A DNA stretch of 64,000 bases from Marinobacter lutaoensis (GCF_001981305.1 NZ_MSCW01000006.1:240076-304075), one strand, 5' to 3'; numbered from the stretch's first letter, positions 26,370 through 35,403 are shown. The notes: generated by a model not told the origin, from the letters alone. A program made the numbers and translations.

Positions 26370-27437
26370 ATGAGCTTAAAACGCACGCTCGCGTTTGTGG
26401 CGGCACTTGCACTTCCGTTGTCCTCCCAGGCGGCCGATCCCATGAAAGTGGGCTTCGTGTACGTTGGACCCATCGGCGACCATGGCTGGAGCTACCAGCA
26501 CGACCAAGGGCGCCTGGCGCTGGAAAAGCATTTCGGTGACCGGGTTGAAACCACCTACGTGGAAAACGTCAGTGAGGGCGCCGACGCCGAGCGGACCATC
26601 CGCCGTCTGGCTCAGGCTGGCAACGACGTGATTTTCACCACCTCCTTCGGATTCATGAATGCGACGGCGCGGGTCGCCGCGGAATATCCGGACATCACCT
26701 TCCTGCACGCCACTGGCTACAAGCGCTCGGACAACCTCGGCACCTACCTGTCCAAGACCTACGAGGGCCGCTACGTCACCGGTACCGCCGCCGGCCTGGT
26801 GACCGAGACCAACACCATCGGCTACATCGCCTCTTTCCCGATCCCGGAAGTTATCCGCGACATCAACTCGGTCTACCTGGGCGCCAAGGCCGTCAACCCG
26901 GACATCAAGATCAAGGTGGTCTGGGTGAACACCTGGTTTGATCCGGCGAAGGAAGCGGATGCCGCCAACACCCTCATGGACCAGGGCGCCGACGTGCTGG
27001 TACAGCACACCGACAGCCCGGCACCGCTGATGGCCGCGGAAAAACGTGGCATGTGGGGCGTGGGCCAGGCCTCCGACATGCGCCACTTTGGTGAACAGGC
27101 GCACCTGTTGTCCGTGGTCAACAACTGGGCGCCGTACTACATCAATACAGTCCAGGCGGTGATGGACGGCACCTGGACGTCCGAGGACTACTGGGGGGGC
27201 CTGGCGGACGACGTCATCCAGATCGTGGGCCTGAGCGACCGTCTGACGGAGGACCAGCGGGCCAAGGTGGAATCGGTGATCGACGCCATTCACAACGGCG
27301 AACTCCACCCCTTCACCGGTCCGCTCAAGGATCAGACCGGCACCCTGCGGGTCGCCGCCGGCGAAACCATGAGCAAGGAAGAACTGGCCGGCATGGACTG
27401 GTACGTCGAAGGCATCGACGCCACCCTGCCGAAGTAA
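26370..27437 (+). CDS. BMP-family nucleoside ABC transporter, substrate-binding protein
   Basis: A 355-aa periplasmic binding protein of the Bmp/PnrA family, with a signal peptide ending SSQA-A, then KVGFVYVGPIGDHGWSYQHDQG, FTTSFGFM and HATGYKRSDNLGTYLSKTYEGRYVTGTAAG. AGGAGA precedes the ATG at 26370; the longer open frame lacks a signal peptide at its start. Its likely partners, an RbsA-like ATPase and two permeases, lie 12 kb away at 39447-42988, separated by the xdh operon on the other strand. It probably binds purine nucleosides or bases. Confidence 0.9.
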   Translation: MSLKRTLAFVAALALPLSSQAADPMKVGFVYVGPIGDHGWSYQHDQGRLALEKHFGDRVETTYVENVSEGADAERTIRRLAQAGNDVIFTTSFGFMNATARVAAEYPDITFLHATGYKRSDNLGTYLSKTYEGRYVTGTAAGLVTETNTIGYIASFPIPEVIRDINSVYLGAKAVNPDIKIKVVWVNTWFDPAKEADAANTLMDQGADVLVQHTDSPAPLMAAEKRGMWGVGQASDMRHFGEQAHLLSVVNNWAPYYINTVQAVMDGTWTSEDYWGGLADDVIQIVGLSDRLTEDQRAKVESVIDAIHNGELHPFTGPLKDQTGTLRVAAGETMSKEELAGMDWYVEGIDATLPK

Positions 27438-27456
27438 CCGCCGGCCCAAGCCGACA

Positions 27457-27490
27457 CCGACCGGCCGCTTCCACAGGGGCCGCCGGTCGG
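27457..27490 (+). terminator. GC hairpin after the BMP gene, possible terminator
   Basis: CCGACCGGC (27457-27465) pairs with GCCGGTCGG (27482-27490). It lies 20 bases after the stop codon but has no T run. Confidence 0.4.
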
Positions 27491-27618
27491 CTGTTGGACC
27501 CGGGTCCGGAGTCGTTGGGTCTGGGCTTTCAGACGCCCGGGCGGGCGGCATGCACAACCTGGGTGCCGACACCGAACGTCTGCACCGTTTCGGGGGGCCC
27601 CAGGTCCGGTCGATCTAG

Positions 27619-27637
27619 GCTAACTGATTGATTTAGC
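27619..27637. repeat. inverted repeat GCTAA-N9-TTAGC
   Basis: Arms GCTAA and TTAGC flank CTGATTGAT. It may be an operator for the dioxygenase gene at 27870. It does not match the RutR-like palindromes elsewhere in the region. Confidence 0.35.
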
Positions 27638-27649
27638 GTCCGTTGCCGA

Positions 27650-27666
27650 TTGGCATGAAAACTGTA
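27650..27666 (+). promoter_or_regulatory. weak sigma-54-like promoter
   Basis: TTGGCATGAAAACTGTA has a good -24 element and correct 10-base spacing, but CTGTA is a poor -12 element (GT instead of GC). It would start transcription near 27677, about 190 bases before the dioxygenase gene. Confidence 0.3.
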
Positions 27667-27869
27667 TCCAACCGTTTGGGGCCCCAGTGCCCCGTCCTGA
27701 GTAGAAGCAGTCAGAAGCCGCCCTGTCGGCGGTTTCGGGTCATTGCTCAGTCGTCGACCGGTGAATAGGCGCGGTGGGCGGCGGCAAGGCGTACCCGGAC
27801 TGTCCTTCCTTCCGTCGTCACCCGTGTTTCTCCGGTCCTGAATCGCGTGTATGAGCCGAGGAGGCACAG

Positions 27870-28892
27870 ATGACTTCGACTGCCCAGAAATACCAACTGA
27901 AAGAACTGAATCTGGAACGTACCCTGGGGGGCTTCGGCCGGGAAACGGAGCGGGAGATTCCCGTCATCGACCTGTCCGATTTCACTGCCCGCCGGGCCGA
28001 GATCACCGACCAGCTGTGGCGCGCCGCCACCGAGGTGGGGTTTTTCCAGATCGCCAACCACGGCCTGGAGCCGGCCCGGATCCGGCAGGCCTTTGCCCTG
28101 TCCGAACGGTTCTTCGCCCTGCCGGAAGCGCGGAAACAGGCGTACCCCCTGAAAGAGGGACTCAACGCCGGCTGGGAGTTCAAGTCCCAGGTGCGGCCGT
28201 CCACCGGCACGGCGGACGAGAAGGAGTCTTTTCAGATCACCCTGCCGCACATGGACGGCCTCTGGCCGAATCAGACCGTGGTACCGGAGTTCCAGCGGGT
28301 GATGCTGGATTTCGAATACCGGGCCTGGCGGCTGGGCATGGACATCCTGTCCTGCTTCGCCGACCGCCTGGGGTTCGACCGGGCGTTCTTCACCCGGGCG
28401 CATGACCGGGCCCGGCCGGACTATCAGAGCACCCTAAGGCTGTTGCACTATCTGCCGCTGCCGGAGGACCAGCCGCTGGATCCCTCGATCTGGCGCGCCG
28501 GCGCCCATACCGACTTCGACTGCCTGACCATGGTATTTCAGCAGGAAGGCCAGGGCGGCCTGCAGGTCAGCCCTGGCCGGGGCACCGAGGGCAAGGGCGA
28601 GGAACGGGCGTGGTATTCGGTGACACCGAAAGACGGCCTGATCACCTGCAACATCGGCGACATGCTCATGCGTTGGAGCGACGACCGCCTGAAGTCGACC
28701 CTGCACCGTGTCCGCATGCCCCGCCCGGGCGAGCCTCGGGGGGCGCGCTACAGCATGGCGTTCTTCTGCCAAGCCAACAAGGATGAAATCATCCAAGGTC
28801 CGGAGAAAAAATACCCGCCGATTTCCGCCCGGGATTATCTGCTGCAACGCATCCAGGCCAATTTCGAGGCCAGGGGGCCGGTTGCCTCCTGA
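27870..28892 (+). CDS. isopenicillin-N-synthase-family Fe(II) dioxygenase
   Basis: A 340-aa non-haem iron oxygenase. The DIOX_N region has IPVIDLSDF and EVGFFQIANHGL. The double-stranded beta-helix core carries the iron ligands HTDFD (His/Asp near 212 and 214) and LHRV (His near 278), plus the 2-oxoglutarate arginine in ARYSMAFF. The family includes fungal thymine-7-hydroxylase. The gene sits between purine transport and breakdown genes and is one of three such paralogues in the window, suggesting oxidation of a modified nucleobase (inference). The substrate cannot be read from sequence. Confidence 0.85.
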   Translation: MTSTAQKYQLKELNLERTLGGFGRETEREIPVIDLSDFTARRAEITDQLWRAATEVGFFQIANHGLEPARIRQAFALSERFFALPEARKQAYPLKEGLNAGWEFKSQVRPSTGTADEKESFQITLPHMDGLWPNQTVVPEFQRVMLDFEYRAWRLGMDILSCFADRLGFDRAFFTRAHDRARPDYQSTLRLLHYLPLPEDQPLDPSIWRAGAHTDFDCLTMVFQQEGQGGLQVSPGRGTEGKGEERAWYSVTPKDGLITCNIGDMLMRWSDDRLKSTLHRVRMPRPGEPRGARYSMAFFCQANKDEIIQGPEKKYPPISARDYLLQRIQANFEARGPVAS

Positions 28893-29209
28893 GGTTGCTG
28901 GTATCCGAGCCCCGCAGCCTTCGCCATTGGGCAAGATCCGCAGGGAGCTCTGTGGGCTTATGAGGCCCCGGGCTCCTTGTTTTTCTGGTGGTGGGGGCTG
29001 GATTGCGGCGTACCTTCGTCGGGTAATTTCCGAAAACTCGACCATGATCTGCTAATCTGGACCAAGGCTATTCAGTGATATTCCCAGTTGGTCAGCCAGA
29101 AACATATGGATGTTCCGTAGTTAGACGCCAATGGCATACATGCGGCAAAGGCTGTCAGGTTCAGCAAAGTTGTGCTGGTTGTTGATGAGCGTATCAAGGA
29201 ATTTCAAGA
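28893..29209. other. intergenic region, 317 bases, with composition shift
   Basis: The first ~90 bases hold a terminator-like hairpin. The rest becomes AT-rich towards the ion-channel-like gene. No other gene or promoter is evident. Confidence 0.5.
28943..28985 (+). terminator. possible terminator after the dioxygenase gene
   Basis: GGAGC (28944-28948) pairs with GCTCC (28972-28976), with an inner GGGC...GCCC stem, followed by TTGTTTTT. Confidence 0.45.
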
Positions 29210-29887
29210 GTGAGAGATAAGGGAAGTGCAATCTATCAGCTATTTTTGCTGATCCTCAGTGTGTATGTTTTGATTGTCGTTTTTGTTGAAAGCTTTCTAG
29301 TCAGCGATCCAGAAGTATCTGAGGTTCTTCAACGTATCGACTTCTTTGTATGCCTTGTTTTTCTCGGCGACTTTTTTGTCAACTTGTATGCCGCAAAAAG
29401 TAAGCTTTCATACCTAAAATGGGGATGGATAGACTTGCTATCCTCTATCCCGCTCGTTGATCCGCTGCGTTGGGGAAGGCTTGCCAGAATTGTTCGAATA
29501 TTGAGATTTTTTCGGACAATAAAATCTATGAAGTTAATAATTTCATCTATTCATGAAAGCAAGTTTAAGAGCCTTACCCTTGTCGTCCTTCTCGTTACCT
29601 TTGTGACATATACCGCGTGTGCAAGCCTGATACTGGAGTTTGAGAAAGGGTACGCTAGCGGAATAAGCACGGCGAATGAAGCACTATGGTGGGCTTTTTT
29701 AAATATTATGAACGCTAAGGTTTCAATTACACAGGCTCAATCCTTTGGTGGTACGGTTGCGACTATCGTGCTCAACAAGATTGGGCTGGTTCTTTTTGCA
29801 TACTTCAATGCGATCATCATTGCCTGGCTGGTTCAAAAACGGGTGTCGGTTAAACAAAAAGATGATTTAAATAGCTGCTCATCATAG
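29210..29887 (+). CDS. voltage-sensor ion-channel-like protein lacking the potassium filter
   Basis: A 225-aa six-helix membrane protein of the voltage-gated channel superfamily. S1 is at ~10-30, S2 at ~43-62, S3 at ~70-84. S4 has positive residues exactly every third position (Arg87, 90, 93, 96, 99, 102, Lys105). S5 is at ~120-143, a pore helix begins NEALWWAFLNIMN (157-169), and S6 is at ~186-210. The TVGYG filter expected after the pore helix is absent (NAKVSITQAQSFGG instead). GTG start with AGGA nine bases upstream. The gene is notably AT-rich beside GC-rich neighbours, suggesting acquisition. Confidence 0.78.
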   Translation: MRDKGSAIYQLFLLILSVYVLIVVFVESFLVSDPEVSEVLQRIDFFVCLVFLGDFFVNLYAAKSKLSYLKWGWIDLLSSIPLVDPLRWGRLARIVRILRFFRTIKSMKLIISSIHESKFKSLTLVVLLVTFVTYTACASLILEFEKGYASGISTANEALWWAFLNIMNAKVSITQAQSFGGTVATIVLNKIGLVLFAYFNAIIIAWLVQKRVSVKQKDDLNSCSS

Positions 29888-30050
29888 GGTTCACGCCAGC
29901 ATGGCATATGTCATCAGCTTGGCGCAGGCGTGCAGTGAAAGAAAGAGGCCATGTACAAGTCCACTCCGTCCGTCTCGGCCCACCATAAGGCCGGTGAACC
30001 CTGTGTAGACAGGAAGGGTCTGTGCCAACAGTCCCCCCGGCAATGGCCAC

Positions 30051-31061
30051 TTACCCGCCATTCTCCGCCAGAAAACGCCGCACCTTCTCGGCCATTGCCT
30101 GTTTGTGCTCTTCGCTGACAAAGCTTGCTTCGATGGCGTTGAGGGTGAACTGGGCCAGTTCCTGCCGGGTGACGGTGTGGGCCTCGGCGACGGCGAGGAA
30201 GTTGTCGGTCATGTAGCCGCCGAAATAGGCGGGATCGTCGGAGTTGATGGTGACGCACAGGCCCTGGCGCAGCAGCTCGACGATGTTGTGTGCCTGCATG
30301 TTCTCGAACACCTTCAGTTTGACGTTGGAGAGGGGGCAGACGGTCAGCGGCATGCGGGTCTGGGCCAGTTCCCGGACCAGGGCCGGGTCTTCCACGCAGC
30401 GCACACCGTGGTCGATGCGCTGGACGCCCAGAGCCTCCAGGGCGCCGCGGATGTTCCGGGCGGGGCCTTCCTCGCCGGCGTGGGCGACGGCCAGGAAGCC
30501 GGCGTCCCGGGCCCGGCGGAAGACCCGGGCGAATTTTTCCGGTGGATGGCCCCGTTCGGAGGAATCCAGCCCCACCCCGATGATGCGGTCCCGGTGGGGC
30601 AGGGCCTGCTCCAGAGTGGCCATCGCCTCTGCCTCACTGAGGTGACGCAGGAAGCACAGGATGAGGTGGCTGGAAATGCCCAGTTCCGCCTGGCCTTGGT
30701 CCAGTGCTCTGCGGATCCCCCCGACCACCGTGGCGAAGTCGATGCCCCGGGCGGTGTGGGTCTGGGGGTCGAAGAAGATCTCCGTGTGCATCACCCGATC
30801 GTCCCGGCAGCGCAGCAGATAGGCCCAGGTCAGGTCGAAGAAATCCTGCTCGTGAATCAGCACGTTCGCGCCCTGGTAGTAGATGTCCAGGAACGATTGC
30901 AGGTTGCTGAACCGGTAGGCTTCGCGCACTTCCCGGGGCGAGGCGAAGGGGATGTCGATCCGGTTGCGCTGCGCCAGTTCGAACATCAGTTCCGGTTCCA
31001 GGGTGCCTTCGATGTGCAGATGCAGCTCCACCTTGGGTAGCTGCCGAATGAAATCGTGCAT
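30051..31061 (-). CDS. adenosine deaminase-family protein, probably adenine deaminase
   Basis: A 336-aa metal-dependent deaminase. The metal ligands are in VELHLHIEGTLEPE (near residue 12), the active-site HAGEEG is central, and the C-terminal motif is INSDDPAYFGGYMTDNF. That last motif resembles bacterial and fungal adenine deaminases (Aah1-like) more than adenosine deaminases, so adenine to hypoxanthine is the likely reaction. ATG at 31061 gives the normal family start; a long upstream open frame is spurious. It is the last gene of the xdh operon, 26 bases after puuD. Confidence 0.88.
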   Translation of the reverse strand: MHDFIRQLPKVELHLHIEGTLEPELMFELAQRNRIDIPFASPREVREAYRFSNLQSFLDIYYQGANVLIHEQDFFDLTWAYLLRCRDDRVMHTEIFFDPQTHTARGIDFATVVGGIRRALDQGQAELGISSHLILCFLRHLSEAEAMATLEQALPHRDRIIGVGLDSSERGHPPEKFARVFRRARDAGFLAVAHAGEEGPARNIRGALEALGVQRIDHGVRCVEDPALVRELAQTRMPLTVCPLSNVKLKVFENMQAHNIVELLRQGLCVTINSDDPAYFGGYMTDNFLAVAEAHTVTRQELAQFTLNAIEASFVSEEHKQAMAEKVRRFLAENGG

Positions 31062-31087
31062 GCCAATCTCCCGGGTTTGTCGGTGTA

Positions 31088-32284
31088 TCAGTGTGTCTGG
31101 TTCAGCCATTGTCCCAGTTGTTGCCGTTCCTGTTCGGTCATGCCGGTGAGATTGCCCAGGGGCATGTACTGGGTGGCCACCGCCGCCTGCAGAATCTGGG
31201 CCTTGTGGCTGAGCCACTGGGCGGGCTGCTCCAGCACGATGCCGGCCGGCGGTGCCTGGAAGCCCGGCTGGCTCGGATGGCGGGCATGGCAGCCCAGGCA
31301 ATGGGTCTGGACGATGCTCCGCACGGTGCTGTCGGACACCGGCGCCGAGGCCGCCGGAGCGTCGCTGGCCGGTGCGGGCGCCAGTACCCAGATCAGGGCC
31401 AGAGCCATCAGGGCCGAGGCCACCAAAATGGACGGTTTACGGATGCCCCGGTGGCGCAGGTTGAAATAGTGACGGGCAAAGGCCGTGATGAAGCCGATGG
31501 CCGCCAGGATCGCCCAGCCATGGGCGTGGCCGTATAGGGACGGGTAGTGGTTGCTGATCATGATGAACAGGATCGGCAGGGTCAAATAGTTGTTGTGAGT
31601 GGAGCGCAGCTTGGCCAGGTCCGCCAGGCGTTTGACCCGGGCGTCCGGCTCGCGGTTGGCGCGTACCGTGGCCACCAGGGCCTTCTGGGAGGGGATGATG
31701 CCCAGGAACACGTTGGCGACCATCACCGTGCCGATGGTGGCGCCCACGTGGATGAAGGCGCCGCGGCCGGAGAACCACTGGAAGTAGGTCCAGTCCGCCA
31801 GTACCAGGACCAGAAAGAACACCAAGCCGAACAGCCGGCCGTTGTTCGCCAGCGGGCTCCGGATCAGGGCTTCGTACAGGGCCAGCACCAGGGCAATGCC
31901 CCCCAGCCCGATGGCCATGGCGGTGCCGGTGGTCAGGTCAGCCTTGGCCGGGTCCACCAGGTAGCCGGGCGAGCCCAGGTAGTACACCACGAACAGCAGC
32001 GCCATGCCGCTGAGCAGGGTGGAGTAGGCTTCCCACTTGAACCAGTGCAGCTCTTCCGGCATGCGTTCCGGGCCGTAGCGGTACTTGGCGATTTCGTAGA
32101 AGCCACCGCCGTGGATGGCCCACAGATCCCCCTTGATGCCTTTCTGCTTCTTCCACTCCGGCGGTTCCCGGAGGTGGTTGTCCAGCCAGATGAAATAGAA
32201 GGATGCTCCGATCCAGGCGACGCCGGCGATCACGTGTATCCAGCGGACCAGCAGGGCCAGCCACTCGGTGAGGTAGGCCTCCAT
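31088..32284 (-). CDS. puuD: PuuD, membrane urate hydroxylase with cytochrome c domain
   Basis: A 398-aa inner-membrane protein that oxidises urate to 5-hydroxyisourate in bacteria lacking soluble uricase. About eight membrane helices begin EWLALLVRWIHVIAGVAWIGASFYFIWLD. A C-terminal periplasmic cytochrome c domain has the haem motif CLGCH near residue 335 and a methionine ligand candidate in YMPLGNLTGM. The ATG at 32284 is preceded by AGGAG; 35 upstream in-frame codons overlap guaD and are discounted. Confidence 0.93.
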   Translation of the reverse strand: MEAYLTEWLALLVRWIHVIAGVAWIGASFYFIWLDNHLREPPEWKKQKGIKGDLWAIHGGGFYEIAKYRYGPERMPEELHWFKWEAYSTLLSGMALLFVVYYLGSPGYLVDPAKADLTTGTAMAIGLGGIALVLALYEALIRSPLANNGRLFGLVFFLVLVLADWTYFQWFSGRGAFIHVGATIGTVMVANVFLGIIPSQKALVATVRANREPDARVKRLADLAKLRSTHNNYLTLPILFIMISNHYPSLYGHAHGWAILAAIGFITAFARHYFNLRHRGIRKPSILVASALMALALIWVLAPAPASDAPAASAPVSDSTVRSIVQTHCLGCHARHPSQPGFQAPPAGIVLEQPAQWLSHKAQILQAAVATQYMPLGNLTGMTEQERQQLGQWLNQTH

Positions 32285-32288
32285 TGAA

Positions 32289-33698
32289 TCAGGCTCCTTG
32301 TGTCGGGTGTGTGTGGTGAGCAGGGGCGACCGTCTGGATCTGTGACGGTGACGGGCCGGGCCGTTGATGCTGCAGCTCGCCCGCGACAAAGGTGGCGGCC
32401 ACGGCGCGGTCGTCGCCCAGCATCATCAGGCTGAACAGCGTGTCCTGCAGCGACTGGCAAAACGGCCGCTTCATGTCGAGCAGGGGGGACCCGGTCATGT
32501 CCAGTACCAGGAAGTCGGCGTGGCGGCCGTCCCGGAAGCTGCCGACGCTGTGCTCCAGGTGCAGGACCCGGGCATTGCCCAGAGTGGCGAGGTAGAACGC
32601 CTGCCATGGGCTGAGGGTCTGCCCCCGCAGACGGCACACCTTGTAGGCTTCGGCCATGGTGGCCAGCATGGACAGGCTGGTACCACCGCCCACGTCGGTG
32701 GCCAGACCAACCGGAACGCCGGCGGCCCGGGCACCGGCGAAGTCGAACAAACCGCTGCCGAGAAAGGTGTTGGAGGTCGGGCAGAAGGCGATCCGGGTGC
32801 CGGTGGCCGCCAGCACCGCCCGGTCGTGGTCGTTGATGTGGATGCCGTGCGCCAGCACGGTGTGGTCGCCGAGCAGGCCGTAGTGTCGGTAGACGTCCAG
32901 ATAGCTGGCCCGTTCCGGGAACAGTTCCCGGGTCCACTGGATCTCGGCCGGATTCTCGGCCCAGTGGGTCTGGACCAGGGCATCCGGGCAGTCCCGCGCC
33001 AGCCGGCCGGCGAGGGCCAGTTGTTCCGGCGTGGAGGTGGCGGCGAACCGCGGGGTGACGGCGTAACGCAGGCGGCCCCGCCCGTGCCAGCGCCGGAGCA
33101 GGTCGAGGCTGTCCCGGTAGCCACGTTCGGCGGTGTCGAGCAACGACTCAGGGGCGAAGCGGTCCATCAGCACCTTGCCCGCCGTCAGGGCCATGTTCCG
33201 GCTTTCCGCCGCCTCGAACAGGGCCTCCACAGACTGGGCGTGGGAGGTGCAGAACACCAACGCGGAGGTGGTGCCGTGGGCCAGCAGCAGCCGGGTGAAG
33301 CGCTCAGCCTCGGCGCGGGCCCAGTCGCCTTCGGCAAAGCGGGCCTCGTGGGGGAAGGTGTAGGTGTTCAGCCAGTCCAGAAGCTGGGTGCCGTAGCTGG
33401 CCATGACGCCGAGTTGCGGCATGTGCACATGGGTGTCGATGAACCCGGGCACCAGCAGGCCATGGTGCCAGTAGCGCACTTCGGTGCCCACCGGCAGGCG
33501 GGGGATCAGGTCCTCGGGGGTGCCGGTGGCCAGCACCCGGCCCCGGTGCAGTACCAGCAGGCCGTCATCGAGAAAGGCCAGGCTGTCGGGCCTGGGGTCG
33601 GTGTCGTTGCCGGGATCGTCGAGGAAATGCAGGATCGCGCCCCGGTGTACCTGAATGTCATCGGGAAACGGCGGTTCGGATGCGTGTGGCCTGGTCAT
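32289..33698 (-). CDS. guaD: guanine deaminase
   Basis: A 469-aa amidohydrolase converting guanine to xanthine. The metal-binding motif is PGFIDTHVHMPQLG, with further ligands in QTHWAENPAEI, LAHGIH and LATDVGGGTSLSM, and CPTSNTFLGSGLF typical of GuaD. The ATG at 33698 shares one base with the stop of the preceding gene, so translation is coupled. It feeds xanthine to the xanthine dehydrogenase made from the same operon. Confidence 0.95.
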   Translation of the reverse strand: MTRPHASEPPFPDDIQVHRGAILHFLDDPGNDTDPRPDSLAFLDDGLLVLHRGRVLATGTPEDLIPRLPVGTEVRYWHHGLLVPGFIDTHVHMPQLGVMASYGTQLLDWLNTYTFPHEARFAEGDWARAEAERFTRLLLAHGTTSALVFCTSHAQSVEALFEAAESRNMALTAGKVLMDRFAPESLLDTAERGYRDSLDLLRRWHGRGRLRYAVTPRFAATSTPEQLALAGRLARDCPDALVQTHWAENPAEIQWTRELFPERASYLDVYRHYGLLGDHTVLAHGIHINDHDRAVLAATGTRIAFCPTSNTFLGSGLFDFAGARAAGVPVGLATDVGGGTSLSMLATMAEAYKVCRLRGQTLSPWQAFYLATLGNARVLHLEHSVGSFRDGRHADFLVLDMTGSPLLDMKRPFCQSLQDTLFSLMMLGDDRAVAATFVAGELQHQRPGPSPSQIQTVAPAHHTHPTQGA

Positions 33699-34546
33699 CA
33701 GCTCCCCCGGTAGGTTGAGTAACCCCACTGGTTCAGCAGCAGTGGGACATGGTAATGGGCCTGGCTGTCGGTGACCTGAAAGTCCAGGTTCACCTCGGGG
33801 AAGAAGGTGTCCTGCCCCCGCGCCGCGAACCAGGCGCCGGTCTGGAAGCACAACCGGTAGCGGCCCGGTTTCAGCGGCCCCTCGAACCATTGGCCAATGC
33901 GGCCGTCGGTATCGGTGGTGCCCTGTGCCAATACCGCCGAGGGGGCGCCGGTGTCGTCCGGGCCGGTCAGGGTGACCCCCACGCCGGCGGCGGGGGTACC
34001 GTTGCCCAGGTCGAGGATGTGGGTGGTGATGGGGCTTCGTGGGGCCATGAATTGCTTCTCCAGCCGGAGTTCGGTGATCTTGATCTGCTCCCGGGCGGCG
34101 TTGCGGATTTCCTCCTCCCGGGGGGTGCCCAATCGTTGTTCCAGCAGCGCCAGCATGTCGGCGGCACTCTTACCGGTGGCGCAGACGATGAAAATGAAAC
34201 CGTAGGTGTCGAAGTAACGGTCGTTGCCTTCCTTCAGGCGCCGCAGCACGGTCTCGTCCGCCTGGCGGGTGCCGGCTTGCTCGGCGCTGGCCAGGTCTTT
34301 GGTGCTGGCGTATTTCTCCCGCAGGCTGTCGACATCACCGATGCGCGGGTGGGCCTCGAACGCTTGCAGCCAGTCCGATTCGTCCAGAGTGGGCCAGAGT
34401 GCGCGGCTGCAGGCCAGAATCTCGGTCAGGTCCCGGTAGGGGCGGCCGGCCACCATGCCGGCAACCCAGGGCTCGGCGGCGCAGCAGTTCCGGAAGATCC
34501 GGGCCGCCGCTTCCGGCGGCAAATGGTTGAGTTCGTCCAGGGTCAT
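33698..34546 (-). CDS. OHCU decarboxylase / 5-hydroxyisourate hydrolase fusion
   Basis: A 282-aa bifunctional protein. Residues ~1-166 are UraD-like (OHCU decarboxylase), with NHLPPEAAARIFRNCC and catalytic histidine in EAHPRIGD. Residues ~168-282 are a complete transthyretin-like 5-hydroxyisourate hydrolase starting RSPITTHILDLGNGTPA and ending in the diagnostic YRGS. The fusion would channel 5-hydroxyisourate through OHCU to S-allantoin. The order of domains is opposite to the reaction order. It overlaps guaD by one base and xdhC by 4. Confidence 0.95.
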   Translation of the reverse strand: MTLDELNHLPPEAAARIFRNCCAAEPWVAGMVAGRPYRDLTEILACSRALWPTLDESDWLQAFEAHPRIGDVDSLREKYASTKDLASAEQAGTRQADETVLRRLKEGNDRYFDTYGFIFIVCATGKSAADMLALLEQRLGTPREEEIRNAAREQIKITELRLEKQFMAPRSPITTHILDLGNGTPAAGVGVTLTGPDDTGAPSAVLAQGTTDTDGRIGQWFEGPLKPGRYRLCFQTGAWFAARGQDTFFPEVNLDFQVTDSQAHYHVPLLLNQWGYSTYRGS

Positions 34547-35403
34547 GGGGTGGCGTCTCCCTCCGAGGGGTGTTCGATCAGCTGTCTGAGGTCTTTCCAG
34601 GCAACGCCGCGTCGGGGCGGCGTTGCCGGTACCTGGTGGGTCATGGCCAACAGTTCGGCGCAGATGGACACGGCCACCTCCATCGGGCGCTTGCCCGGAA
34701 CCTGGGGCAGGCCGACCGGGCACCGGATCGTTCCGATCGCATCCGCGTCAAAGCCCCGGTGTGCCAGCCGTTGCCGGAACCGGCGAGCCTTGGTGCCGGA
34801 GCCGATCAGGCCGATGCTGTTGCAGGTGCCCCGGATCAGCAGGGTCCGGCACAGTTCGAAATCCAGCGCGTGGTTGTGGGTGAGGATCAGGACGTGCCGG
34901 CCGTCGCACAGGTCGGGAGCATCCCCGACCGGGTCGTCGGTGAGGTGAGGATGAACGTTGGTGGGTGCCTCTTTGGGAAACTGTGCCGCTCGGGAGTCGA
35001 CCCAGGTCACCCGCCAGGGCAGGCCGGCCAGAATCTGTACCACGGCTTTGGCCACGTGGCCGGCGCCGAACAGCACCAGCTGCTGCTGGCAGCCGGGATG
35101 GGCCTCCAGCAGCACCGAAACACGGCCGCCGCAGCACTGGCCCAGGCTGGCGCCGAGGGGGAAATGGGCGAGCTCCGGTGTGTAGTCGCGTCGGGCCAGA
35201 CGCTCCCGGGCCTGCTGGCAGACCCGGTATTCCAGGTGGCCACCGCCGATGGTGTCGAAGCTGTGGTCGCCGGTGACCACCATCTTGCTGGCCGGCTCCC
35301 GGGGCACCGAGCCGGTGACCCCGAGCACGGTGACCAGCACATAGGGCTCGCCCCGCTGTTCGCAGTCGGCCACTGCCTGATACCAGTTCATGCGCGTGTC
35401 CAT
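34543..35403 (-). CDS. xdhC: XdhC, xanthine dehydrogenase accessory protein
   Basis: A 286-aa XdhC/CoxI-family chaperone that binds and sulphurates molybdenum cofactor for insertion into xanthine dehydrogenase. It begins with the CoxI-like part (VLVTVLGVTGSVPREPASKM, IGGGHLEY) and has a Rossmann part with LVLFGAGHVAKAVVQIL. The ATG at 35403 overlaps the xdhB stop by one base; a second in-frame ATG follows four codons later. Confidence 0.93.
   Translation of the reverse strand: MDTRMNWYQAVADCEQRGEPYVLVTVLGVTGSVPREPASKMVVTGDHSFDTIGGGHLEYRVCQQARERLARRDYTPELAHFPLGASLGQCCGGRVSVLLEAHPGCQQQLVLFGAGHVAKAVVQILAGLPWRVTWVDSRAAQFPKEAPTNVHPHLTDDPVGDAPDLCDGRHVLILTHNHALDFELCRTLLIRGTCNSIGLIGSGTKARRFRQRLAHRGFDADAIGTIRCPVGLPQVPGKRPMEVAVSICAELLAMTHQVPATPPRRGVAWKDLRQLIEHPSEGDATP

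Larger units (their letters stand above)
27438..27869. other. intergenic region, 432 bases, with possible control elements
   Basis: No convincing gene. It contains a 9-bp GC hairpin just after the binding-protein gene, an inverted repeat at 27619-27637, and a weak sigma-54-like element at 27650-27666. The remaining ~200 bases before the dioxygenase gene show nothing I recognise. Confidence 0.5.

Noticed and set aside
29888..30258. Overlapping minus-strand frames between the channel-like gene and the adenine deaminase gene
   Set aside because: They are short, mutually overlapping, extend into the deaminase gene in other frames, and have no domain sequence or ribosome site.
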